Shown piece after piece: positions 41,878-49,167 of a stretch of DNA of 64,000 bases; positions within the stretch are counted from its first letter, which is position 1, and each line of letters begins with the position of its first letter. A program made the translations under genes and the position numbers. Source of the stretch: a virus. The stretch covers positions 62,001-126,000 of IMG/VR virus record IMGVR_UViG_3300034101_006325; one strand, written 5' to 3'. The notes beneath the pieces were generated by a model. That model saw only the letters and a list, made by a program, of their open reading frames with translations. It made no database searches and had not been told where the DNA came from.

Positions 41878-42249
41878 TGGAGTCAACCGGTACTGCCCCG
41901 GTGTCCGAAATTTCTTTTTAATTAACTTCTTCACAGACTTGGAATGATTTTATCGACGTCATCCTAGTCTATTCAATCTGACCTCTTTTACGACCGGTCG
42001 GATCAAAACCCGTTAGTCGTCTTCCGGAACCACCTTCCGAGAGAAACCCACCTCATACAGTGAGGATAACCATTGGTTGTGACTTTCTGTTTCTAGGTTG
42101 TCACAAAACCAACCAGTCAGGCCGCTAGGTTGACTGGGACATAGCCGTTATCGTTGGCAATTGTACGTCACTTGGATTTTTACCAGGTTCCTCGTGCACC
42201 TGGGTCTGCATTAATTAATCAAAAACTCCGTCGAAACTATATTGACCCC
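41878..42249 (-). ncRNA. ssrA: tmRNA (transfer-messenger RNA), tag ANDNGYVPVNLAA
   Basis: Read on the minus strand, the 5' end GGGGTCA pairs with 3' TGACTCC to form a 7-bp acceptor stem with a G3-U70 wobble, the alanyl-tRNA synthetase identity element. The 5' part has the tmRNA-conserved GTTTCGACGGAG and AGGTGCACGAGG...GGTAAAAATCC; the 3' part has AATTTCGGACACC. After ACAATT the resume frame reads GCC AAC GAT AAC GGC TAT GTC CCA GTC AAC CTA GCG GCC TGA, giving ANDNGYVPVNLAA, with A at position -4. This compares with E. coli ANDENYALAA. CTCTCGGAAGG in the pseudoknot region is also typical. The T-arm ACCGG-GGCAGTA-CCGGT has a non-canonical loop. CCA is not encoded (ACTA follows). The 5' end is 2 nt after a stop codon, so RNase P must process it from the operon transcript. 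It would rescue stalled ribosomes and tag proteins for Clp-type proteolysis. Confidence 0.94.
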
Positions 42250-42250
42250 T

Positions 42251-42592
42251 TTATTGCTTATTTTTCTTAGGCCTACCTATTTTAACAGGCATATCTTTTT
42301 TAACTGGTTTAAACTTGTTAACTAGCACTTCTTGAGGTATTGATTCCTTTATTTTGTCTAATTCCGTCTGAAGTCCTTGGATCTTGTTTGTTTCGGACTT
42401 TATCCATTTGTCAAAACCAGTAGAAAGCTCCTTCAATTCAAGGCTCTCGAATGCGCCTACAATAGCGTCTTCCATTGCCTTTTTCACGCTTTTATAAGTC
42501 TCTTCTTCTTCCATGTCTCGAAAAGAATTTTCGTTATTTTTAATACAATTGTAAAGAAGAAGAAACTGCTTTGGTTGAAAATTTAAGATCAT
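42251..42592 (-). CDS. Small unrecognised protein directly upstream of the tmRNA (113 aa)
   Basis: No family is recognised. It is charged and helical (KKAMEDAIVGAFESLELKEL; KIQGLQTELDKIKESIPQE) with a basic AT-hook-like end (VKIGRPKKNKQ). Its stop codon lies one base before the tmRNA 5' end, so one transcript carries both. The AT-hook-like end resembles that of the 197-aa protein at 35915. Confidence 0.65.
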   Translation of the reverse strand: MILNFQPKQFLLLYNCIKNNENSFRDMEEEETYKSVKKAMEDAIVGAFESLELKELSTGFDKWIKSETNKIQGLQTELDKIKESIPQEVLVNKFKPVKKDMPVKIGRPKKNKQ

Positions 42593-42601
42593 CTTTCCTC
42601 C

Positions 42602-42638
42602 AAAATTAAAACTGGGCTGAAAGTTTATCTTTCAGCCC
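42602..42638 (-). terminator. Rho-independent terminator after the 92-aa gene
   Basis: In minus-strand sense, GGGCTGAAAG and its perfect 10-bp complement with a 5-nt loop are followed by AGTTTTAATTTT. It lies 20 nt after the 92-aa gene and upstream of the tmRNA unit. Confidence 0.8.
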
Positions 42639-42657
42639 CCCATAATTTATCTAATTG

Positions 42658-42936
42658 TCAATATGACTTATTTGAAGTTTGATAATGCTTTTGAAGAAGC
42701 CTATAAAGTGTTCGGGCCTGACGACCGTCAAACTTTACATAAGTTTGATCAGGAAAATCTACAAATAAGCTTGTCGAATCATTCTTTGGATTTGTGCTCA
42801 CTGCTGCCGTAAACGAATCATCATCTCGTCGAATTGTCTCAGTTCGAAGATTGCCTCTTCGATCCTCACGTGTTCTAATTGTTGCATTGCGATTCTGAGG
42901 AACATACTTACGATTGCTTCGTGAACGAGTTGTCAT
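42658..42936 (-). CDS. Small basic protein (92 aa), unrecognised
   Basis: The N-terminal half is Arg-rich and polar (TTRSRSNRKYVPQNRNAT, REDRRGNLRTETIRRDDD), and the C-terminal half is a compact domain (STSLFVDFPDQTYVKFDGRQ, ARTLYRLLQKHYQ). No family is recognised. It ends at a strong terminator. Confidence 0.6.
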   Translation of the reverse strand: MTTRSRSNRKYVPQNRNATIRTREDRRGNLRTETIRRDDDSFTAAVSTNPKNDSTSLFVDFPDQTYVKFDGRQARTLYRLLQKHYQTSNKSY

Positions 42937-43014
42937 TGTTTTTCTCCAATTTAGAGGATTTAATTCCTCTGTAATATGAAGAAATATTAGACTGTAATCA
43001 GTGCGTTGTTCAAA

Positions 43015-43338
43015 TTACTTTTTATCTGCTGGTGGTGCACTCTTTTTAACACTTTGAAGATAGTCACGAAATGCTGCCATCATTACACTTGCATCTACGT
43101 CAGCAAGGGGACCAAGAAGACCTGCCATTGTATCTTTGACTAAATTTTTCTTTTTATCAAGATCTTTAATTTGATCTAGTTTTTGTAAAACTGCTTGTAT
43201 CGGTGCTGATTTGTCCATAGCTGACGCAAATTTAGTTCCTAATGTTCCCATTTTTACAGGAGTTTCAGGATTTTCAGAGAGTGATTTGGAAAGTTCTTCA
43301 CGAATTATTTTTCGAAGCATGGATTCTGTAATTTTCAT
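43015..43338 (-). CDS. Small protein with capsid-tag-like N-terminus (107 aa)
   Basis: It begins KITESMLRKIIREELSKSLS, followed by E: the clearest example here of the amphipathic leader, with IRE and LSE sites matching the T4 gp21 cleavage consensus. The rest is helical (AVLQKLDQIKDLDKKKNLVK; ADVDASVMMAAFRDYLQSV). No known family. It diverges from the 420-aa kinase-like gene. It may be an internal head protein (inference). Confidence 0.65.
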   Translation of the reverse strand: MKITESMLRKIIREELSKSLSENPETPVKMGTLGTKFASAMDKSAPIQAVLQKLDQIKDLDKKKNLVKDTMAGLLGPLADVDASVMMAAFRDYLQSVKKSAPPADKK

Positions 43339-43421
43339 ATTTCCTCAGTTATCAAAAACAAAACAACAGTTCATATTTATGTCTCTAAATTAAAAAATAT
43401 TTTTATAATTATGAGAAAATT

Positions 43422-44684
43422 ATGTCAAGTCATAAAAAATCACCAGTCAGCATGTTGCTGAAAAATTTCATAAATGAAGCAAAAACAGGCACGCTGCGGT
43501 TGTTCGACAGCATCTATCAGATGATAGAAGACAAAAAAGAATATTCATCGGACTCTGAAAAGTTCAAAATTTTTATAAATGAACTCATGCCACATTTAAA
43601 TTTATCGGGGAAGAGTTTGAAAAAAGGTTCTTCAAGGATAGTGTTTATGCTTGAAGATAAACAGGTTTTGAAGGTAGCTTTAAACGAGGCAGGTTTTGCA
43701 CAAAATGGAATGGAAGCAACAATTGGAATGGACGATTCTGTCAGTGAAGTTGTTGCTCCTGTGTTGGACACAAGTGATATTGTCGACTACAACGGCTTTT
43801 TATGGATTGTTTCGCAAAAAGTAGAACCGTTAACTGATGATTTAGTTGAAAGAAGTTGGCCTGAATTTTCTGATCTTCTTCGAAAGGCTGCAACAACAAA
43901 TGAAAAAATTGTCGGCATAAAGATGGGTGTAGGCGGCGGTGTGGGTCCTAGGTCTCCTAGCGATGAGAAAACAGTTGTCCCTGGTGAAGAAACAAAAGTA
44001 GAAATTCCACGGGCCGCGGCCAAAAAAATAAAAAGCAAAAATGAAAAAGCAAAATTATCTGCCGAAGCAGAAAAATTACTAAAAAGTCTAGATGAAAACT
44101 TCTTTGAAGCTTTTAGAACTTTCACTAGAAAATATAGAGGAGCTACAACAGCCGACCTTTTGAAGCCAGACTCATGGGGCATCGATAGAGGTAAGTTAAA
44201 GCTTCTAGATTATGGGTATACGAGAAGAATAGCAGAGGATTTCTATGTCAGCGGTCGTCCTACAGGAACCGAAAAAGCAAAAGAAAGCATGATTGCGAGA
44301 AATCAAGAGAGAATACAGAACATTAAATCCACAGTGGCCGACAATATTGATACAATAGAAAATACGAAGAATATTCCTCCAATGGTATCGCTGCTTCTGC
44401 TGGTTCGTGGCGTAGTGGCAGGAATACCTCTCAATATAGAAACATTTGCGGTCGGTAATCCTCTTAAGCCCCTGACGGAAACAGAGAAAGCTACAGCAGC
44501 AGAAGCAATCAGATCCAATCAAGGAAAAGTCGAGAGAATTATTGACATGGTTACTGACTCGTCATTAAAAAATAAATTATATGATGAGCTGGATGATATT
44601 CTCTTAACAACTGGGTCGTTAGGAAAGAAATCACAGAAAGAATCTTTGATTAGAAAATTCGTTCTAGAGTACCTTAAAAATTGA
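43422..44684 (+). CDS. Protein-kinase-fold-like protein with capsid-tag-like N-terminus (420 aa)
   Basis: This is a paralogue of the 235-aa protein at 384. The shared N-lobe motifs are KKGSSRIVFMLEDKQVLKVA and LNEAGFAQN; the shared C-terminal motif is DSWGIDRGKLKLLDYGY. Between them lies a Lys/Ala-rich linker (AAAKKIKSKNEKAKLSAEAE) and after them a ~130-residue helical domain. The leader SMLLKNFINEAKTG closely resembles the T4 internal-protein signal ending FIxEA, cut after the E by gp21. The very C-terminus (ESLIRKFVLEYLKN) again looks like the leader motif. No HRD loop is evident. It is a plus-strand gene whose stop abuts the convergent kinase-like gene. Confidence 0.62.
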   Translation: MSSHKKSPVSMLLKNFINEAKTGTLRLFDSIYQMIEDKKEYSSDSEKFKIFINELMPHLNLSGKSLKKGSSRIVFMLEDKQVLKVALNEAGFAQNGMEATIGMDDSVSEVVAPVLDTSDIVDYNGFLWIVSQKVEPLTDDLVERSWPEFSDLLRKAATTNEKIVGIKMGVGGGVGPRSPSDEKTVVPGEETKVEIPRAAAKKIKSKNEKAKLSAEAEKLLKSLDENFFEAFRTFTRKYRGATTADLLKPDSWGIDRGKLKLLDYGYTRRIAEDFYVSGRPTGTEKAKESMIARNQERIQNIKSTVADNIDTIENTKNIPPMVSLLLLVRGVVAGIPLNIETFAVGNPLKPLTETEKATAAEAIRSNQGKVERIIDMVTDSSLKNKLYDELDDILLTTGSLGKKSQKESLIRKFVLEYLKN

Positions 44685-45590
44685 TCAGACTGTTGGTTCC
44701 CATTTCTTGATGTCTCTTCGCTTGGCGGAAGCGGCATCAAAGAATATAATTTCGCCTTCTCCCCCTCGAACTCGTCGGACGCCCATGTTGTCCGGCTTGA
44801 AATCGACCATTCCAAGCCTGTAATGATTTTGAATACCTTTAATGAATTTTGTGAACCAATCAGGTGACAATCTGTAGCGTTCTTCAACTACTGCCATCGT
44901 ATCTTTTGGCAGCATTTGTATAAGCTTTGCTACGATGTCTGCAGTCCTTCTGTCAGCAAACTTTGTCGGCACAGCACCCGGCAAGCCCTGATCAGCAGCA
45001 TATGTCGTCATCGCAGTAATCTCTTGAGGAGACATGCCTTGTTTCTTTAGCTTTTTTTCGTAGTCCTTTATTGACTTCTGCTCTTCGGACACAATCTTTG
45101 CTATACCTTCGGAGATCAAACGCCACAAAACTTTCCAATCAGGATCTTCGCCAATTTTATCAGCATCCTGCACCTTCTCAGAGATCGACCATCCGATATT
45201 TCCGATATTGCTCTTGAAGATGCCTGTGGCCAAGACGCCAGGAAGTCCTCCTCCGACGTCAGATCCTGAATATAAGGCATCTTCTATCTCTGATGCCCTT
45301 GAAGCACCAGGCTCAAGCTTTAAGACTTTATCAGAACCCAGAGAAAATGCGCTACCTTGACGTCCAGACCCCAAGTATTTTATGGATCCTTGAGAAAAAA
45401 TTTTTTTCCAATCATCAAAATTGTCTTGTAAAATAGAAAATTCGTCGACATCGAGACCTAACGATCTAAAGACCCTAGATTTTCTAAGTTCATCTCTTAT
45501 TGCTCCCATTTGTAGCTCAGAAAGCTCAGGAGAGTTTGATGTCATCTCAGTCAAGATTGTTCTAATATAACGACGCAATAATTCTGTCAT
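44685..45590 (-). CDS. Protein-kinase-like protein with HRD/DFG-type motifs and capsid-tag-like N-terminus (301 aa)
   Basis: It has the most complete kinase signature of the three: glycine loop YLGSGRQGSAFSL, lysine strand DKVLKLEPG, catalytic-loop-like YRLGMVDFKPDNMGV (D-x-K-P-x-N as in HRDxKxxN) and metal-motif-like IIFFDAASAK. The N-terminus TELLRRYIRTILTEM is the common leader with an LTE site. It may phosphorylate host proteins or act on small molecules such as aminoglycosides. Its stop codon abuts that of the convergent 420-aa gene. TTATTGTCAGCGT directly precedes its ATG, and the same 13-mer precedes the HNH gene at 46427. Confidence 0.7.
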   Translation of the reverse strand: MTELLRRYIRTILTEMTSNSPELSELQMGAIRDELRKSRVFRSLGLDVDEFSILQDNFDDWKKIFSQGSIKYLGSGRQGSAFSLGSDKVLKLEPGASRASEIEDALYSGSDVGGGLPGVLATGIFKSNIGNIGWSISEKVQDADKIGEDPDWKVLWRLISEGIAKIVSEEQKSIKDYEKKLKKQGMSPQEITAMTTYAADQGLPGAVPTKFADRRTADIVAKLIQMLPKDTMAVVEERYRLSPDWFTKFIKGIQNHYRLGMVDFKPDNMGVRRVRGGEGEIIFFDAASAKRRDIKKWEPTV

Positions 45591-45646
45591 AACGCTGACA
45601 ATAAAATATCTAATACAATTAGAACTAGAAATCTAATTTTCTTTAA

Positions 45647-46129
45647 ATGAACATCTTTGTACTCAACGAAGATCCTGTACAAGCTGCAAAAGATCAATGC
45701 GACAAACACGTCGTAAAAATGATACTTGAAAGTGGACAAATGTTGTGTGCTGCACACGAACCAGGACTATCGCCATGGAAGAGAACACACTACAATCATC
45801 CTTGCACTATTTGGACTAGATCATCGAAAGAAAACTATCGATGGTTGGCAGTGCACGGTCTTGAACTTTGTGCTGAATACACCCGACGCTACGGGCGGAG
45901 ACACAAGGCCGAGGATGTTTTGATCTGGTGTGCTGAAAATGTTCCTGAAAGTGTGCCCGATGTGCCTCAAACTCCCTTTACAGTAGCAATTAAAAATCCA
46001 GATTATCATAAGGACAATGCTGTCGACTCTTACAGGGCATATTACCTAGGTGAAAAAATTAGATTCGCTAAGTGGAAGTATTGTCCCCCGCCGAAGTGGT
46101 GGATCGATGCGCTTTCTTCCGCAAAATAA
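45647..46129 (+). CDS. Conserved phage protein of the MNIFVLxEDPV type (160 aa), function unknown
   Basis: The N-terminus MNIFVLNEDPVQAAKDQCDK, then HVVKMILESGQMLCAA and THYNHPCTIWTRSSKENY, form a pattern I recognise from many large phage genomes where it is annotated as hypothetical. The DK...KM..E..Q and NHP..xW layout recalls a family linked to pyrimidine-dimer glycosylases, but this is only a loose resemblance. It is a single plus-strand gene whose last 62 bp overlap the convergent HNH gene. The protein is complete and Trp/His-rich. Confidence 0.7.
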   Translation: MNIFVLNEDPVQAAKDQCDKHVVKMILESGQMLCAAHEPGLSPWKRTHYNHPCTIWTRSSKENYRWLAVHGLELCAEYTRRYGRRHKAEDVLIWCAENVPESVPDVPQTPFTVAIKNPDYHKDNAVDSYRAYYLGEKIRFAKWKYCPPPKWWIDALSSAK

Positions 46130-46427
46130 GGGGATTTTCCTTAATTTTCCAAAATTGTTGCTCAAGAGGAGGAATTTCACCTCTCCTAAAAAACATCAGC
46201 TTTCTGCCATTTGTAGAATCATAGACGCCTATGATCGTAATCTCACCAGCATGTATTAGATCATGGCAAATATGACAGACTATACTTAAATTATGATTAT
46301 CATTGGTGCATCTAGGATCGCACCGAGGAATAATGTGATGAATGTTGAGAGCGGAAGGATTGTCATAACCGCAAATTTCACATTTGTCTTTTTTAAGTTT
46401 TGTCTGTTGACTATGACGTCTCTTCAC
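46068..46427 (-). CDS. Small HNH endonuclease (119 aa)
   Basis: It has the full HNH pattern: KCEICGYDNPSALNIHHIIP, then DNHNLSIVCHICHDLIHAGE, with two zinc-binding CxxC pairs and the catalytic His pair. The start is GTG at 46427, preceded by TTATTGTCAGCGT. It overlaps the end of the convergent plus-strand gene by 62 bp. The C-terminal tail is poorly conserved-looking. It is probably a mobile endonuclease; a packaging-linked HNH role is possible but it lies far from the terminase. Confidence 0.85.
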   Translation of the reverse strand: MKRRHSQQTKLKKDKCEICGYDNPSALNIHHIIPRCDPRCTNDNHNLSIVCHICHDLIHAGEITIIGVYDSTNGRKLMFFRRGEIPPLEQQFWKIKENPLILRKKAHRSTTSAGDNTST

Positions 46428-46459
46428 GCTGACAATAATACAGCATCAAAATATCTTCA

Positions 46460-47017
46460 TCACAAAATTCTCAATATTTCGTGACACTTATCCTGAATAC
46501 TCTTGGGAAGCATCCTGGAAAACATTTCCACATCATTTAATGCAATAAATCTTCTCATGTCCGTTCCGGACACATTAGGTGTTTTAGATCCCCTCTTTAT
46601 TCCCATTCTTATTATTTGCCCGCTGTCGAAAAGCTTAGGTGCCTGTTTTCGCAAATTGACAGGAGTGAATCTAGAAATATCCTCAGAGTCTGAGTAAATT
46701 GTATGCACATCGTATGAGTAATTTTTCTCAGCTCGATTCAACGTATTAAAAACCATGGTCACAGGAGTGACTGGTGGGTCAGCATAAATTACTTCAACAT
46801 TGCCGAGCAGCCTTAAAGACGGCTTTACAAACTTTTCCATAACAATTCTCATCTTGTCACCCTGAATCGACAGCTCTCCTTTTCGAGGCCTGTCTGCTGT
46901 GGAGGCAAAAACAAGGACCTCGTCATTTTCAGAAGAAGCTAGACGAACAAGAGCATCATGACCTGCATGGTAAGGTTTGAAACTTCCAGGAATCAATCCA
47001 ATTCTTTTTGAGTTCAT
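46460..47017 (-). CDS. Cytidylyltransferase-fold nucleotidyltransferase
   Basis: From ATG at 47017 the protein is 185 aa; a GTG at 47065 would overlap the upstream gene. The first motif GLIPGSFKPYHAGHDALV holds the HxGH nucleotide-binding signature, and VSGTDMRRFI corresponds to the ISxTxxR motif near the C-terminus. The family transfers a nucleotidyl group to a phosphate (NMN, pantetheine-phosphate, FMN, glycerol-phosphate). NMN adenylyltransferase would fit known phage NAD salvage, but the substrate is not shown. It follows the Tat protein by 11 bp and is probably on the same transcript as the exported-protein cassette. Confidence 0.82.
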   Translation of the reverse strand: MNSKRIGLIPGSFKPYHAGHDALVRLASSENDEVLVFASTADRPRKGELSIQGDKMRIVMEKFVKPSLRLLGNVEVIYADPPVTPVTMVFNTLNRAEKNYSYDVHTIYSDSEDISRFTPVNLRKQAPKLFDSGQIIRMGIKRGSKTPNVSGTDMRRFIALNDVEMFSRMLPKSIQDKCHEILRIL

Positions 47018-47028
47018 TATTAAATAAA

Positions 47029-48408
47029 TCAAACTGGGCTTTGGTTCACAATGCCAGAAATCCACTGGCCTGAATAAAATTCCTCGACTCTTAGACGGTC
47101 ACCTTTTGAAACTGCAAATGCCACTGCTGCTCCGGCTGCTGCAGAAGTAGAATTTGCAGACTGTCCAGGTACATCATTGCCAGTCGCTGGATCGAATCCT
47201 ACAACAGATCCATCTGATTTTACACCACCAAACCATCCTGTCTTTGTGTAGCCATTACCCATCACATATATCCAATTTGAATTTCCAGGCGTTCCATCAG
47301 GCCAGCCAGACCTTTCCAGCGGTGTCTTGGGTGTGTCGCCATGGACTGTAAAGACTAAATTATCTGCGAGAGTCTTGTTGGAACATGTCGGATCAGAGAT
47401 TCCTGATAAATCACTCATAAACATGTCTAAAATCAATCCTAAATGATCGACAGTCTGCAAGAGGCTGCCCATGTCGGCAAAAGCACCGTGCGGATCATCT
47501 CTAAAAACAGGCGCAATTACACAGGAAGTTAAACCAAGCTTGAATGCCTTTGACGTGGTAATTAAAGTCTTTGCTAGCTCTCTGAGCTTATTAGGTGTAG
47601 AAACTGTAACACCATAACGGGACAGATCATCCTGGGATGGTTCTAATAATGCCGCCAAATTCTTTCCTAGGAAATTAGCACTCTTTTTTCCAATATTTAA
47701 CGGTCGCTGCACAGTGGATCTAGTCGAAGCAGAGTTTAGTCCAAGGAACGCCTTGTAGTATGCTTCAAAAAGTTTGGAATCCTGTTCGACTTCGAGTATT
47801 GAACGACTGGCAGCACTGTTGAACAGCTGAACCATTCCATCAGCATTTCCTACAGTTGTAAGTTGAGGAGAACCGGGCGCAGTGCCAAAGGCAACAGGGG
47901 TAATTCCAATGACAGGAATTAAGGTCGGATTTGCCCTTTGTATCGACGAACAGACGGCCATCATGCTTTGTCCTGCTCCGACGGTTGCAGAAGAACCAGG
48001 CGTCGGTGTGTGAGTCTGGTTTACTCCTGCCATGAAAGCCGATATTCTTTTTGTCCTGTCTTTGTTTTTCCAAGGAGATTGTGGGACATGATACAAGGTT
48101 TTGTCAGCATCGTCTGCCTTGACCTGCTGACCCTGAGCATGAAATGCAAAATTGGAATTTGTGGAAGTTGCAACTTCATTGTGAGGCCAAAGTAGCTGGA
48201 ACCATGCAAAGCCTCCATCACCGGCGACCAAATGGACGGATCTAAGAGTTGTAGAACAAGTGGCTTCGTCGGCCAATGCTGTTCCTGCTGTATCATTAAT
48301 TACGTTGAGAACCTGAGATCTATCAAGAGCCAATGCTGCGCCGGCTGCTGCAGTCCATCTCAAAAATTTTCTTCTAGATTCACCTCGTAAATTCTTTAGA
48401 TCCGACAT
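47029..48408 (-). CDS. Tat-exported DUF1501-like protein (459 aa)
   Basis: The N-terminus has a twin-arginine signal: SRRKFLRW with R12-R13, then a hydrophobic AAAGAALAL stretch. The mature part follows the plan of DUF1501-type (alkaline-phosphatase-like) proteins: an early LVAGDGGFAWFQLLWPHN, a central AKTLITTSKAFKLGL then TSCVIAPVFRDDPHGAF, a long helix VDHLGLILDMFMSDL, and LADNLVFTVHGDTPKTPLER followed by NWIYVMGNGY. It would fold in the cytoplasm and be secreted to the periplasm. Its neighbour encodes a cytochrome-type lipoprotein, the usual partner of DUF1501 in Planctomycetes and Myxococcota. Its molecular activity is unknown. AAGGAAAG precedes the ATG. No sign of decay is seen. Confidence 0.72.
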   Translation of the reverse strand: MSDLKNLRGESRRKFLRWTAAAGAALALDRSQVLNVINDTAGTALADEATCSTTLRSVHLVAGDGGFAWFQLLWPHNEVATSTNSNFAFHAQGQQVKADDADKTLYHVPQSPWKNKDRTKRISAFMAGVNQTHTPTPGSSATVGAGQSMMAVCSSIQRANPTLIPVIGITPVAFGTAPGSPQLTTVGNADGMVQLFNSAASRSILEVEQDSKLFEAYYKAFLGLNSASTRSTVQRPLNIGKKSANFLGKNLAALLEPSQDDLSRYGVTVSTPNKLRELAKTLITTSKAFKLGLTSCVIAPVFRDDPHGAFADMGSLLQTVDHLGLILDMFMSDLSGISDPTCSNKTLADNLVFTVHGDTPKTPLERSGWPDGTPGNSNWIYVMGNGYTKTGWFGGVKSDGSVVGFDPATGNDVPGQSANSTSAAAGAAVAFAVSKGDRLRVEEFYSGQWISGIVNQSPV

Positions 48409-48426
48409 AATTCTTTCCTTTCAATA

Positions 48427-49152
48427 TCACTCGCAAGAATGTGCGGCCGACAATATGACAGCAACAGCTATTGACTTGCCTTTTTCAGGTGTTGAAGCAC
48501 TATTCACAATATCTGTACAAATTGCAAGATGCTGAGAAGTAGCAGGTCTGCCAAGAAGACATGTGACAGCAGGCTCGGTGCACCAATCATTTTGGTCAAA
48601 TACAGAAGTGCCAACACCATCTTCTTGACACTGTTGCAGACCAGGCATGGCTGTAATTATCTCTGATGATGCTTGAACAAAAATATCAAACTGTTTTGCT
48701 GCACCTGAGGACGTCCAAACGATTGACTCTCCCACGCGAGCATCATAAACAGCACCTCCGAGAGCTGCTGATCCTTCAGAAAAAAGCTGTCCTGCAGTTG
48801 GTGGATCTGCTGTTAATGTCATGTTCACACCAAATTCTTCCAGAATATTTCGAAGTGTCGCCACAGGAATCTTCTGACAGGAATGAAGTCTAGTCCTAAT
48901 CTCTGGTGGTCCTTCCTCCTGCCGCTGGGCCAATACTGTCATAGGATCCTTGCTGCCATCTTCACCCAAGCCGGACATATGATCAAATGTATTGTCTTCA
49001 TCACCTGTATAATCATCATCAGGAGGAGGATCTTCAGGGCTATCGACAGGTGGATCTTCCTTTGGTGGAATTAAACCGTTTGGTGGATCAATTCCACAGG
49101 ATGCATTAAGGAAAACCAATGGGAGGATCAAAAATAATCTTTTGTAATTCAT
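48427..49152 (-). CDS. Exported lipoprotein with acidic/Pro-rich stalk (241 aa)
   Basis: The signal peptide MNYKRLFLILPLVFLNASC has a lipobox (LNAS-C), so it is a predicted lipoprotein. A Pro/Asp-rich stalk (PPKEDPPVDSPEDPPPDDD) links it to a Cys-rich domain (SCQKIPVATLRNILEEFGVN; LQQCQEDGVGTSVF; WCTEPAVTCLLGRPATSQ) whose six or so cysteines could form disulfides in the periplasm. No family is recognised. It sits between the cytochrome-like and Tat genes with gaps of 15 and 18 bp, so the three probably work together. Confidence 0.7.
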   Translation of the reverse strand: MNYKRLFLILPLVFLNASCGIDPPNGLIPPKEDPPVDSPEDPPPDDDYTGDEDNTFDHMSGLGEDGSKDPMTVLAQRQEEGPPEIRTRLHSCQKIPVATLRNILEEFGVNMTLTADPPTAGQLFSEGSAALGGAVYDARVGESIVWTSSGAAKQFDIFVQASSEIITAMPGLQQCQEDGVGTSVFDQNDWCTEPAVTCLLGRPATSQHLAICTDIVNSASTPEKGKSIAVAVILSAAHSCE

Positions 49153-49167
49153 ACTGTTTTACCTGCA

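Noticed and set aside
41854-41934. N-terminal extension of the 59-aa protein (longer in-frame reading beginning KKLIKKKF)
   Set aside because: The extension is the 3' end of the tmRNA read as codons; ATG at 41853 has a good ribosome site and starts outside the RNA.
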